This document shows positions 38,406 to 46,343 of a stretch of 64,000 nucleotides of DNA, in pieces (the stretch's first letter is position 1; the number at the start of each line of letters is the position of its first letter). A model generated the notes under the pieces. It saw only the letters and a program-made list of their open reading frames with translations, ran no database searches and had not been told where the DNA came from. This stretch comes from Marivivens aquimaris (GTDB lineage Bacteria > Pseudomonadota > Alphaproteobacteria > Rhodobacterales > Rhodobacteraceae), in the NCBI RefSeq assembly GCF_015220045.1, contig NZ_JADBGB010000001.1, forward strand, positions 2,969,001 through 3,033,000, written 5' to 3'. The position numbers were made by a program, and so were the translations under genes.

Positions 38406-40391
38406 ATGGCAAAACGTACATCAATACTGGCCGCGTGTTTTGCTGCGGTCCTTCCTTTCAACGCAATGGCTCAGGATGCAGTGCTTACCGCAGCCTTCGA
38501 AGCCGCATCGGACGACGACTGGGAAGGCGCCTACGGACTTGTAGGCGTCGACCTTGTGGCGCGTGATGTCGTGACGTGGGAGCGGCTCCGCCGCGGTGAG
38601 GGCGAATTCCTCGAATACGTCCAGTTCATCGACAGCCACGAAGATTGGCCGACGATGACCCAGCTTCGCGCTCGCGCTGAAGAGGCGATGGCGGACGGTG
38701 CGGAGAATGACGTCGTTGTATCCTTTTTTGACGGAGAAGATCCGCAAACCGGAACCGGAGCGTTGTTTCTTGTCCGCGCTCTCGTTGCCGCAGGTGAAAG
38801 CCAGCAAGCCGCGAAAGTGCTGAGTGACACATGGGAAACCTACGGCCTGACCGACGATGAACACGCGCAGTTTGTCGAAGCGTTCGGGAGCCTGCTGGAG
38901 CCGTGGCACTGGAAGCGGACCGAGAATATGCTCTGGCGCTGGAAAACGACCGACGCGCGCCGGATGCTGCCTTTGCTGGATGACGATCACCGCGCTTTGG
39001 CCGAAGCCCGCATCGCATTGATTTCCAAATCCGGTAACATCGACGAACTTGTTGACGCTGTGCCGGCCTCACTCGCCGATGATCCGGGTCTAGCCTATGA
39101 CCAGTTCAACTATCTGTCGGATCAGGGTGAGCGTACGCTTGCCATCGAAATTCTGAATAATCGCACCGACAGCGCTGCAACGTTGGCGCAGCCCTTCCGC
39201 TGGTCTGGCTGGCGCCGGTCGCACGCGCGGTGGGAAATGCGGGAAGGGCGCTACGACAGTGCCTATCGCCTCGCAAGCAAACACTTCCTGTCGCCCGATG
39301 AGGGCGAGCCCTACGCCGATCTTGAATGGCTGGCTGGTTATGTCGCGCTGCGCTTCCTTGATGACCCGCGTCTCGCGCTTGAACATTTCCGCAAGCTGGA
39401 AGCCGCTGTGGATAGCCCGATCTCCGACGGTCGCGCAGGCTATTGGTTGGGCCGCGCGTATGAAGCGGCGGGCGATCCGGAAATGGCTGCTATGTCCTAC
39501 CGCGAAGGGGCGGAGCACCAAACGGCGTTCTACGGGCTGCTCGCTTCGGAAAAGGCGAACATCCCGCTCGATCCCTCCATCGCGGGTAATGAAACCTTCC
39601 CCGCATACGAAGGGTCCGAGCTTGCAGACAACGACGTCGTCAAAGCTGCGTTCATGTTGCTCGACGCAGGCGAGCGGGGCAAAGCCGTGTCGTTTTTTGC
39701 CGAGTTGGGGCGCACACTGGACCGCGAGCAACTGGGCACCGTCGGGCAAGAGCTGATGACCCGAGACGACCCTTTCTTCCTCGTGCTGCTCGGGAAAAGC
39801 GCCGCCGCGCGCGGGATCATCATTCCCGACCTCTATTTCCCGCTGCATGACTTGGCGAACATGGACTTGCCGGTCGAGCCGGAGCTTGCCCTGTCGATCG
39901 CCCGCCGCGAATCCGAATTCAATCCGGTCGTAGGCAGTTCGGTCGGCGCGCTGGGCCTGATGCAGTTGATGCCTGGCACCGCGCAGGATGTCGCGAACGA
40001 TCTCGGGATTGACTACAGCAAGCCGCGCCTGACGTCGGACTGGCAGTACAACGCGACGCTTGGCAGTCGGTATCTTGAGATGCTGGAAGAGATGTTCGGC
40101 AACACGCCCGTTATGATCGCTGCAGGCTACAACGCCGGTCCGGGTCGTTCGCGTGACTGGGCTGCGCAGCGCGGCGATCCGCGCAAGGGCGAGGTTGATC
40201 CGATTGACTGGATCGAGATGATCCCCTTCCGCGAAACCCGCAACTACGTAATGCGCGTGACCGAAAGCATTCCGGTCTACCAAGCCCGCCTGAGCGGCGA
40301 GGTCGGTCCGGTGAATTTCACTTCGCTCCTGATTGGAAGCACGCCGATGCCGGTGCCGCGTGCCCGCCCGTGGGACAAGGCGCCGAACTAG
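38406..40391 (+). CDS. slt: Soluble lytic murein transglycosylase (Slt70-like)
   Basis: 661 aa. Signal peptide (residues 1-22, ending AMAQ), long superhelical alpha region (about 25-490), then the catalytic SLT domain: SIARRESEFNPVVGSSVGALGLMQLMPGTAQ with catalytic Glu, and AAGYNAGPGRSRDW. Cleaves peptidoglycan to 1,6-anhydromuropeptides in the periplasm. Divergent from dapA (146-bp gap). Its stop overlaps the end of the convergent EamA gene. Confidence 0.94.
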   Translation: MAKRTSILAACFAAVLPFNAMAQDAVLTAAFEAASDDDWEGAYGLVGVDLVARDVVTWERLRRGEGEFLEYVQFIDSHEDWPTMTQLRARAEEAMADGAENDVVVSFFDGEDPQTGTGALFLVRALVAAGESQQAAKVLSDTWETYGLTDDEHAQFVEAFGSLLEPWHWKRTENMLWRWKTTDARRMLPLLDDDHRALAEARIALISKSGNIDELVDAVPASLADDPGLAYDQFNYLSDQGERTLAIEILNNRTDSAATLAQPFRWSGWRRSHARWEMREGRYDSAYRLASKHFLSPDEGEPYADLEWLAGYVALRFLDDPRLALEHFRKLEAAVDSPISDGRAGYWLGRAYEAAGDPEMAAMSYREGAEHQTAFYGLLASEKANIPLDPSIAGNETFPAYEGSELADNDVVKAAFMLLDAGERGKAVSFFAELGRTLDREQLGTVGQELMTRDDPFFLVLLGKSAAARGIIIPDLYFPLHDLANMDLPVEPELALSIARRESEFNPVVGSSVGALGLMQLMPGTAQDVANDLGIDYSKPRLTSDWQYNATLGSRYLEMLEEMFGNTPVMIAAGYNAGPGRSRDWAAQRGDPRKGEVDPIDWIEMIPFRETRNYVMRVTESIPVYQARLSGEVGPVNFTSLLIGSTPMPVPRARPWDKAPN

Positions 40392-41266
40392 GCCGCCGCG
40401 AGCTTCTTTTTCCGCTCGCGGAAGAACGTGAAAAGCCCTGCGCTCACGACAATGATCGCGCCGACGACCACGTTGATGCGCAGGGTATCGTGGAACACGA
40501 GCACGCCGATAGAAGATGCGAAGGGCAGTTGCAGGTAGGCGAAGGGCTGCACCGCGCTGGCCTCTGCCACATCGTAGACCTTGATCAGAATGTAGTGGCC
40601 GCTGGCCGCAGACACGCAGAGCGTTGCCATCAGGAACCAGTCGAAAGTACTCATCGGCTCCCAGTACCAGATGCCGACCGCCGTCATCGCGATGGCGCCG
40701 GCAATGCCTGTCCAAAAGAAGGACGTCGACGGGCGGTCATAGCGCGCGACGTATCGGGTCAGGATGCCGTAGACAGCAAACATCAGCGCGGCGATCAGCG
40801 CCCAAAGCATGTCGGGCGTGAATACTCCGTATCCGGGTTGCAGGATGACTAGAACACCAAGGAAGCCAACGGCGATGGCCGACCAGCGTTTCCAGCCGAC
40901 TTGTTCCCCCAAGATGGGGCCAGAGAAGGCGACGATGAGCAGCGGATAGCAGGCAAAAATCGCGTGGGCTTCGACCAGTCCCAAGCGCACGAAAGCTACA
41001 ATCGTCATGCAGATTTCCGCGACGAGCAGGACGCCTCGGAAAATCTGAAGGCCGAGGACCTTGCTGCTGGCCACCTTGCGGACCGATCCGCCTCGATGCT
41101 TGGCCATGAAGATGACGAAGGCAGCGAAAAACCAATAACGGACCATGACGACCATGCGCACGTCGTAAGTGTCGGCGAGGTGTCGCGACAGACCGTCCTG
41201 CATCGCAAAGATAAAGGTCGCGCAGATCATCAGGATGATGCCAAGGCGCGTATTCTGTTCGGTCAT
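40388..41266 (-). CDS. EamA/DMT family permease
   Basis: 292 aa, ten TM helices, two EamA repeats: MTEQNTRLGIILMICATFIFAMQDGLSRHLADTYDVRMVVMVRYWFFA and FDWFLMATLCVSAASGHYILIKVYDVAEASAVQPFAYLQLPFASSIGVLVF. Lys/Arg-rich C-terminus (FRERKKKLAAA). Exporter or importer of an unknown metabolite. ATG overlaps the mnmD stop (ATGA). Confidence 0.88.
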   Translation of the reverse strand: MTEQNTRLGIILMICATFIFAMQDGLSRHLADTYDVRMVVMVRYWFFAAFVIFMAKHRGGSVRKVASSKVLGLQIFRGVLLVAEICMTIVAFVRLGLVEAHAIFACYPLLIVAFSGPILGEQVGWKRWSAIAVGFLGVLVILQPGYGVFTPDMLWALIAALMFAVYGILTRYVARYDRPSTSFFWTGIAGAIAMTAVGIWYWEPMSTFDWFLMATLCVSAASGHYILIKVYDVAEASAVQPFAYLQLPFASSIGVLVFHDTLRINVVVGAIIVVSAGLFTFFRERKKKLAAA

Positions 41267-41934
41267 GCTTTGACAGCTTTCGTCATGTGGCGCTTGCGGC
41301 CAAATCCCGGAATGCGTTCGACGGTGAAGCCTGCGAGCTCCAGATTGCGGCGAACGTGCCCTGCGGCGGTGTAGGTCGCGGCAGTGCCTCCTTGTTTGGT
41401 GTGAGCGCCGACACCGGCCATCACATCACTTTCCCACATCTCAGGGTTTTTCGCAGGACTGAATCCATCAAGAAACCACGCATCAGCCTGCAAGGAGTGT
41501 GACGGCAAAGTCTGACGGACATCACCTTTGACGATACACAGGCGAACGGGGCCGAGATCCAGTTCGTCACCTTGGTCGATCTGCGCCAGTAGCTGCGCGG
41601 ACCACTTCGACAACTCCGGCCAAGCGGCCAGCGCGTTTGCCATGTCGTCCTTCGCCATCGGGAAGGCTTCGAACGTTGTAAATGTCAGGGTGCCGTTCGC
41701 GCCCGCCTCTTCCCACGCTTTCCACGTCGTCAGGAAATTCAGCCCAGTGCCGAAGCCGAGCTCTCCGATATGGAAATCGTCGCCGAACCGCGCAGGCAGA
41801 TCGTTGCCCTGAAGGAAAACGTATCGCGTCTCCTCCAAGCCGTTATCGAGCGAGAAGTAGGGGTCGTCGAACTGCCGCGACACGGGGATGGTCCCGTCTC
41901 GCCAGTCCAGCTGGGCTTGTGGCTGGTCGTTCAT
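41263..41934 (-). CDS. mnmD: tRNA (mnm5s2U34) methyltransferase MnmD (MnmC N-domain equivalent)
   Basis: 223 aa, DUF752-type. SAM-dependent methylation completing mnm5s2U at the tRNA wobble position. Visible: DDPYFSLDNGLEETRYVFL, HIGELGFGTGLNFLTTW (SAM motif), and WFLDGFSPAKNPEMW, the MnmC1 signature. E. coli has this fused to the FAD oxidase; here the oxidase-like partner is a separate divergent gene 47 bp away. Confidence 0.9.
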   Translation of the reverse strand: MNDQPQAQLDWRDGTIPVSRQFDDPYFSLDNGLEETRYVFLQGNDLPARFGDDFHIGELGFGTGLNFLTTWKAWEEAGANGTLTFTTFEAFPMAKDDMANALAAWPELSKWSAQLLAQIDQGDELDLGPVRLCIVKGDVRQTLPSHSLQADAWFLDGFSPAKNPEMWESDVMAGVGAHTKQGGTAATYTAAGHVRRNLELAGFTVERIPGFGRKRHMTKAVKA

Positions 41935-41981
41935 GAGGGCATGCCTTAAGGATGCGGCGAATGTGAACGCGGGGTTGTGAA

Positions 41982-43022
41982 ATGGCAATGGTCGATGTGA
42001 CGGTCTATGGGGCAGGGGCGTTCGGCTTGTCGGTCGCCTATGCCTGCATTTCGCGCGGGGCCAAAGTCCGTGTGATCGACCCCTTCGGTGTGGCCGCCGG
42101 ATCGTCGGGCGGTATCGTCGGAGCGCTTGCGCCGCATGTGCCCGAAAACTGGAACGACAAGAAAGCTTTCCAGTTCGACAGCCTCGCGATGGCGGAGGCG
42201 TTCTGGGCCCAGATCGCCGAAGTGTCCGGGCAAGATCCCGGTTACCTGCGCTCGGGTCGTTTGCAGCCAATGGCTGATGAGAAGGCGGTTGAACTGGCTC
42301 AGCAGCGCGCCGTGACTGCTGCCGACTTGTGGGAGGGCAAGTTCGATTGGCAGATCGTCGATGCCGATGGCTATGGCGATTGGGCACCGCAGAGCGCCAG
42401 CGGCAAGCTCATCCACGACAACCTCACCGCACGGGTCCATCCGCGCAAGGCGACCCACGCACTCGCCGCTGCGATCATCGCCAAGGGCGGAGAGATTACC
42501 GACGCGGGCGCTCCTGAAGGCAAGGTCGTCTATGCGACCGGTTGGAAGGGTCTCGTCGAGCTATCCGAACAAAACGGCAAGTCGGTCGGTGCAGGCATTA
42601 AGGGCCAGTCCGCGCTGCTAAAATTCGACGCGATCCAGAAGCCGCAGCTCTTTGCCGATAGCCTTCATATCGTCCCGCATATCGACGGGACTGTCGCCAT
42701 CGGCTCCACCACCGAGCGCGAGTTCGATGATCCGTCATCCACCGACGCGCAGCTCGAAGACGTGATCGCCCGCGCCATCGAGGCTTTCCCTGTTCTGGCT
42801 GCTGCCGAAGTCGTGGAGCGCTGGGCAGGTGTCCGTCCGCGTGCCAAGAGCCGCGCGCCCATGCTCGGCGAGCATCCGTTCCAGGCAGGAGCCTATATAG
42901 CCAATGGCGGGTTCAAGATCGGGTTTGGCATGGCGCCGAAGGTCGGGCTGGTCATGGCTGATCTGCTGCTCGACAGTGTCGACGCGATCCCCGACGGCTT
43001 CAAGCCAGACGCGAGTTTCTAG
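41982..43022 (+). CDS. FAD-dependent oxidoreductase, MnmC C-domain-like (DAO family)
   Basis: 346 aa. Rossmann motif TVYGAGAFGLSVAYACISRGAKVRVID, then GSSGGIVGALAPHVPENW, WAGVRPRAKSRAPMLGEHPF and IANGGFKIGFGMAPKVG. The DAO fold plus location beside mnmD suggests the cmnm5(s2)U34 oxidoreductase half of MnmC; an amino-acid oxidase function is the alternative. ATG 41982 chosen; ATG 41988 possible. Converges with the FMN reductase gene with a 4-nt overlap. Confidence 0.82.
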   Translation: MAMVDVTVYGAGAFGLSVAYACISRGAKVRVIDPFGVAAGSSGGIVGALAPHVPENWNDKKAFQFDSLAMAEAFWAQIAEVSGQDPGYLRSGRLQPMADEKAVELAQQRAVTAADLWEGKFDWQIVDADGYGDWAPQSASGKLIHDNLTARVHPRKATHALAAAIIAKGGEITDAGAPEGKVVYATGWKGLVELSEQNGKSVGAGIKGQSALLKFDAIQKPQLFADSLHIVPHIDGTVAIGSTTEREFDDPSSTDAQLEDVIARAIEAFPVLAAAEVVERWAGVRPRAKSRAPMLGEHPFQAGAYIANGGFKIGFGMAPKVGLVMADLLLDSVDAIPDGFKPDASF

Positions 43023-43570
43023 CGTACCGGATTGCAGGCTGCGACGAGGTCTCTGAATGCCGCGACGTGGGTGGTGAGCGCCCGCCGCGCGCGTTCATCC
43101 GTCAGATACCCGTCTTCGTCGAAGCAGTCTGCAGGGTTCGACACCAACACTTCGCGTCCGTTCATGACCAGCGGCCCAAACGGTGCAAGCGCAAGCCGTA
43201 GTGCGAACTGCGAGCGGTCTCCGCCACCGCGCCCTGCCGCTGCCGAAATGATCGACACAGGCTTGTCGGTCCACGGGTTCTCGGGCAGTCGGCTGATCCA
43301 GTCGAGCGCGTTCTTCAGTCCGCCAGGCAATGACTTATTGTACTCGGGGGTGGCGATGATTACCGCATCCGCCTTGCTGATCCAGTCAGCGAGCGTTTGA
43401 ACGCCCTCAGGGATGCCCTCTTCATCTTCGAGATCGCCGTCATAAAGCGGAAAGCGGATATCGCCCATTCCGTAGAGATCCGGCGCGAACTCGCGAATGG
43501 CTTCCTGCAAGAGCATGAGGTTGTACGAACCCCTTCTGAGCGACCCGCAGATCCCTAGAATTTTCGCCAT
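43019..43570 (-). CDS. NADPH-dependent FMN reductase family protein
   Basis: 183 aa flavodoxin-like. ILGICGSLRRGSYNLMLLQEAI (FMN phosphate loop), IATPEYNKSLPGGLKNALDWISRLPENPW and IISAAAGRGGGDRSQFALRLALAPFG are typical of the ChrR/YieF/WrbA-related quinone or azo reductases (unrelated to anti-sigma ChrR). Substrate unknown. Divergent from the TPP enzyme gene with a 73-bp gap. Confidence 0.9.
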   Translation of the reverse strand: MAKILGICGSLRRGSYNLMLLQEAIREFAPDLYGMGDIRFPLYDGDLEDEEGIPEGVQTLADWISKADAVIIATPEYNKSLPGGLKNALDWISRLPENPWTDKPVSIISAAAGRGGGDRSQFALRLALAPFGPLVMNGREVLVSNPADCFDEDGYLTDERARRALTTHVAAFRDLVAACNPVR

Positions 43571-43643
43571 TCATGATCCCTACTTGCTGATCCAGCTCCA
43601 TCCGATCAGAGTGCGATGGATGTTCAATACGGGAGGTAGAATG

Positions 43644-45275
43644 ATGCGTCACGGCGGCAAGGTTCTTGCGGACCAGTTGTCCATTTTGGGTGTAAAGCGT
43701 GTGTTTTCCGTCCCGGGTGAAAGCTTTCTGGCGGCTCTTGACGGCCTCTACGATAGCGGCATCGAAAATATCGTCTGCCGTCACGAAGGTGGCGCCGCAA
43801 TGATGGCAGAGGCTTACGGAAAACTGACCGGAAAGCCCGGCGTTGCCTTTGTGACCCGCGGACCGGGCGCGACCAACGCGAGTGCGGGCGTCCATGTCGC
43901 GCGTCAGGATTCGACGCCGATGGTTCTTTTCGTCGGACAAATCGCGCGTGACCATCGCGATCGTGACGTGTTTCAGGAAGTCGACTATCGCGCCATGTTT
44001 GGTCCACTGGCGAAATGGGTCGCCGAGATTGATCAGACGGACCGACTACCCGAATACATCGCCCGCGCATTCCATATCGCACAAACAGGCCGTCCGGGTC
44101 CGGTTGTGCTGGCACTGCCTGAAGACATGCTGAGCGCCGTTTGCGATGTGGCCGACATGCGCCCGCCTGCACAGATCGCGTCGTCTGCCATCGATGCGCA
44201 GGTTGCCGTAGACTGGCTGGCCGAGGCGACCAACCCTCTTGTCGTCGTCGGCGGCCCGCATTGGTCAAAAGGCGCCGAGGAAGCGCTCGCCCGCTTCGCC
44301 GATGCGCACCAAGTCCCTGTCGCCGCGGGTTTCCGTCGTCAGGATTACCTCCGCAACAATCACCCTTGCTATGCCGGCGATCTGAACGTCGCGATGAATC
44401 CTGCTTTGGCGCAGCGACTTGCAAACGCCGACCGCCTGCTGGTGCTAGGTTCGCGCCTCGGAGATATCGAAACGAAAGGCTTTACGCTCGCCGACCCCAC
44501 GCGCCAGCAGCAGCGTATCTTCCACGTTCATGCAGACATCGCCGAACTCGGCCGCCTCTGGCAGCCCGACCACGCCGTCTGCGCGAAGGCCGGTGATTTC
44601 GTCAAAGCGCTTGCCGACCTGCCACCCGTGAAGACTTTCGAAAAGAAAGCCTCAGACGCCAACCAGGCTTACCAAAAATGGGTCACCCCGATCGAGACGC
44701 CCGGCGCGGTCAAACAGGAGGCCATCATCAAATGGTTGTCGGACAACCTACCGCACGATGCCATCGTCACGAACGGCGCCGGCAATTACGCCGCCTTCCT
44801 GCATCGCTATTTCAGCTACAAACAATACGGCACGCAGTTTGCGCCGACCTCCGGGTCGATGGGCTATGGTTTTCCTGCAGCCGTTTCGGCTTCACTCGAA
44901 CATCCGGACAAAACCGTCGTCTGCCTTGCAGGTGATGGCTGCATTCAGATGACGCTGAACGAGATGTCGACCGCTATCCAGCATGGCGCAAAGCCCATCG
45001 TTATCGTGATGAACAACGGGCAATACGGCACGATCCGAATGCATCAGGAACGCACTTACAAAGAACGCGTCTCCGGCACAGCCCTCGCCAATCCGGACTA
45101 CGCTGCCCTCGCCAAAGCATACGGCGGCCACGGTGAAACCGTTGAAACCCAGTCAGACTTCGCCCCCGCTTTCGAACGCGCACGCGCGTCTGGAACACTG
45201 GCGGTCATTGAATGCCGCATTGATCCCGAAGCACTCAGCACAGGACAGACGCTCACCCAAGTGCGCGGCGGTTGA
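43644..45275 (+). CDS. Thiamine-diphosphate-dependent enzyme (acetolactate synthase-like)
   Basis: 543 aa, three-domain TPP enzyme. The PYR domain has FSVPGESFLAALDGLYD and catalytic Glu in CRHEGGAAMMAEAYGKLTGKPGVAFVTRGPGATNAS; a middle domain follows (VVGGPHWSKGAEEAL). The TPP-binding PP domain has APTSGSMGYGFPAA, GDGCIQMTLNEMSTAIQHGAKPIVIVMNNGQYGTIRMHQ. No small IlvH subunit is adjacent, so it is probably a catabolic AHAS-like, glyoxylate carboligase-like or oxalyl/benzoylformate-type enzyme; the reaction is uncertain. The second ATG (43644) fits the GGGAGG spacing. A repeat element with a strong hairpin follows the stop. Confidence 0.85.
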   Translation: MRHGGKVLADQLSILGVKRVFSVPGESFLAALDGLYDSGIENIVCRHEGGAAMMAEAYGKLTGKPGVAFVTRGPGATNASAGVHVARQDSTPMVLFVGQIARDHRDRDVFQEVDYRAMFGPLAKWVAEIDQTDRLPEYIARAFHIAQTGRPGPVVLALPEDMLSAVCDVADMRPPAQIASSAIDAQVAVDWLAEATNPLVVVGGPHWSKGAEEALARFADAHQVPVAAGFRRQDYLRNNHPCYAGDLNVAMNPALAQRLANADRLLVLGSRLGDIETKGFTLADPTRQQQRIFHVHADIAELGRLWQPDHAVCAKAGDFVKALADLPPVKTFEKKASDANQAYQKWVTPIETPGAVKQEAIIKWLSDNLPHDAIVTNGAGNYAAFLHRYFSYKQYGTQFAPTSGSMGYGFPAAVSASLEHPDKTVVCLAGDGCIQMTLNEMSTAIQHGAKPIVIVMNNGQYGTIRMHQERTYKERVSGTALANPDYAALAKAYGGHGETVETQSDFAPAFERARASGTLAVIECRIDPEALSTGQTLTQVRGG

Positions 45276-45276
45276 G

Positions 45277-45338
45277 TTTCATTCTGACAGAAATACCTCG
45301 GGGGTGAGGCCGTAGGTCGAGGGGGCAGCGCCCCCTCC
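45277..45338. repeat. Palindromic repeat element, copy 1 (also likely terminator)
   Basis: Head TTTCATTCTGACAGAAATAC immediately after the TPP gene stop, then a CCTCGGGGGTGAGG partial palindrome and a perfect 8-bp hairpin GAGGGGGC/GCCCCCTC (45319-45326 and 45330-45337). The same head-plus-two-hairpins layout occurs at 48565-48610 and 62666-62722. It sits between convergent TPP and cobO genes and may terminate both. Confidence 0.75.
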
Positions 45339-45345
45339 AAGCCGA

Positions 45346-45954
45346 TCAGTATTCGACGCCGATCTGGGCCTTGATGCCCGAACGGAACGGATGCTTGAGC
45401 AGCTCCATTTCCGTTACGAGGTCAGCGATCTCGATCAGGTCTTCATGCGCATTGCGGCCCGTCAGGACGACGTGGGTCATGTGCGGCTTCTCGGTCGAAA
45501 GGAATTCGACCACTTCGTCGATCTTCACATAGTCATAGCGGATCGCGATGTTGATCTCGTCGAGCAGCACCATCGAATTCGCCGGATCGCGGATGAGGTC
45601 CTTGGCTTTTTCCCACGCCGCCTGCGCCATCTCGGTGTCGCGGGTTTTGTCCTGCGTTTCCCACGTGAAGCCTTCGCCCATCGTGTGGAACTCGCACATG
45701 TCGCTAAAACGCTCGAGGATCAGGTCGCGCTCGCCAGTGCTCATGCCACCTTTGATGAACTGCACAACAGCGCTTTTCATGCCGTGGGCGATGTGTCGGA
45801 AGATCATGCCGAAAGCAGCGGTCGATTTGCCTTTGCCCTTGCCAGTGTGGACGATGATAAGGCCCTTTTGGTCCGTCTTGGTCGACATGATCTTGTCGCG
45901 GGCGGCTTTCTTCTTGGCCATCTTGAGGGCGTGGCGTTCGGTATCTTCCGTCAT
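45346..45954 (-). CDS. cobO: Cob(I)yrinic acid a,c-diamide adenosyltransferase
   Basis: 202 aa. Adds the 5'-deoxyadenosyl group to cob(I)yrinate/cobalamin from ATP. P-loop VHTGKGKGKSTAAFGMIFR, AVVQFIKGGMSTGERDL, TWETQDKTRDTEMAQAAWE, VLLDEINIAIRYDYV and VVLTGRNAHEDLIEIADLVTEM identify CobO/BtuR. ATG 45954 with CAGGAG upstream. It lies about 390 bp downstream of cobN on the same strand, with its own probable promoter. Confidence 0.96.
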   Translation of the reverse strand: MTEDTERHALKMAKKKAARDKIMSTKTDQKGLIIVHTGKGKGKSTAAFGMIFRHIAHGMKSAVVQFIKGGMSTGERDLILERFSDMCEFHTMGEGFTWETQDKTRDTEMAQAAWEKAKDLIRDPANSMVLLDEINIAIRYDYVKIDEVVEFLSTEKPHMTHVVLTGRNAHEDLIEIADLVTEMELLKHPFRSGIKAQIGVEY

Positions 45955-46275
45955 GCAAATCTCCTGTTTGGCGCAACTGTGAGGGTTTCGCAGGCGAGGT
46001 TCAAGACAGCAAAACAGGCACATCTGTTGCGCGCGCTTTCGCACACGATCATGCCGATTTGCTGCAAATGTGTCGGGTTCGCTGTTTCGGCGAAAGTCGT
46101 CGGGAACCTTCGCGGGCGAGAGGGTGTTGATATAGCAACCGCCGCAGCGAACCTCCTCGGCTGTGGCCCTTAGTCAACATATTTGGAATGCGTCGCACAT
46201 TCGCGCCGTTTGTCACTTCCCGTTACGAGCGTATCGGGGCAAAGGGCGGATTGTGCATACGCAGCAGGATTTACG
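45955..46275. other. Intergenic region between cobO and the small ORF next to cobN
   Basis: About 320 bp without a supported gene. No cobalamin riboswitch motif (no GCCACTG or AGCCAGGAGACC) in the cobO orientation. A plausible plus-strand promoter is TTGTCA, 16 nt, TATCGG at about 46209-46236, ahead of the 21-codon ORF at 46276. Confidence 0.5.
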
Positions 46276-46341
46276 ATGCAGTATTTCGCTTTGTCTATGT
46301 TCGTTCTGTACTTCGCCGTCGCCGCAATCGCGACCGTCTGA
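46276..46341 (+). CDS. Possible 21-residue hydrophobic micropeptide
   Basis: ATG at 46276, stop TGA 46339-46341. MQYFALSMFVLYFAVAAIATV is one potential TM helix. AGGA at 46266-46269 is 6 nt from the ATG. It stops 2 nt before the end of convergent cobN. Small membrane proteins of this size exist (for example subunits of oxidases or transporters), but I do not recognise this one. Confidence 0.35.
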   Translation: MQYFALSMFVLYFAVAAIATV

Positions 46342-46343
46342 GT

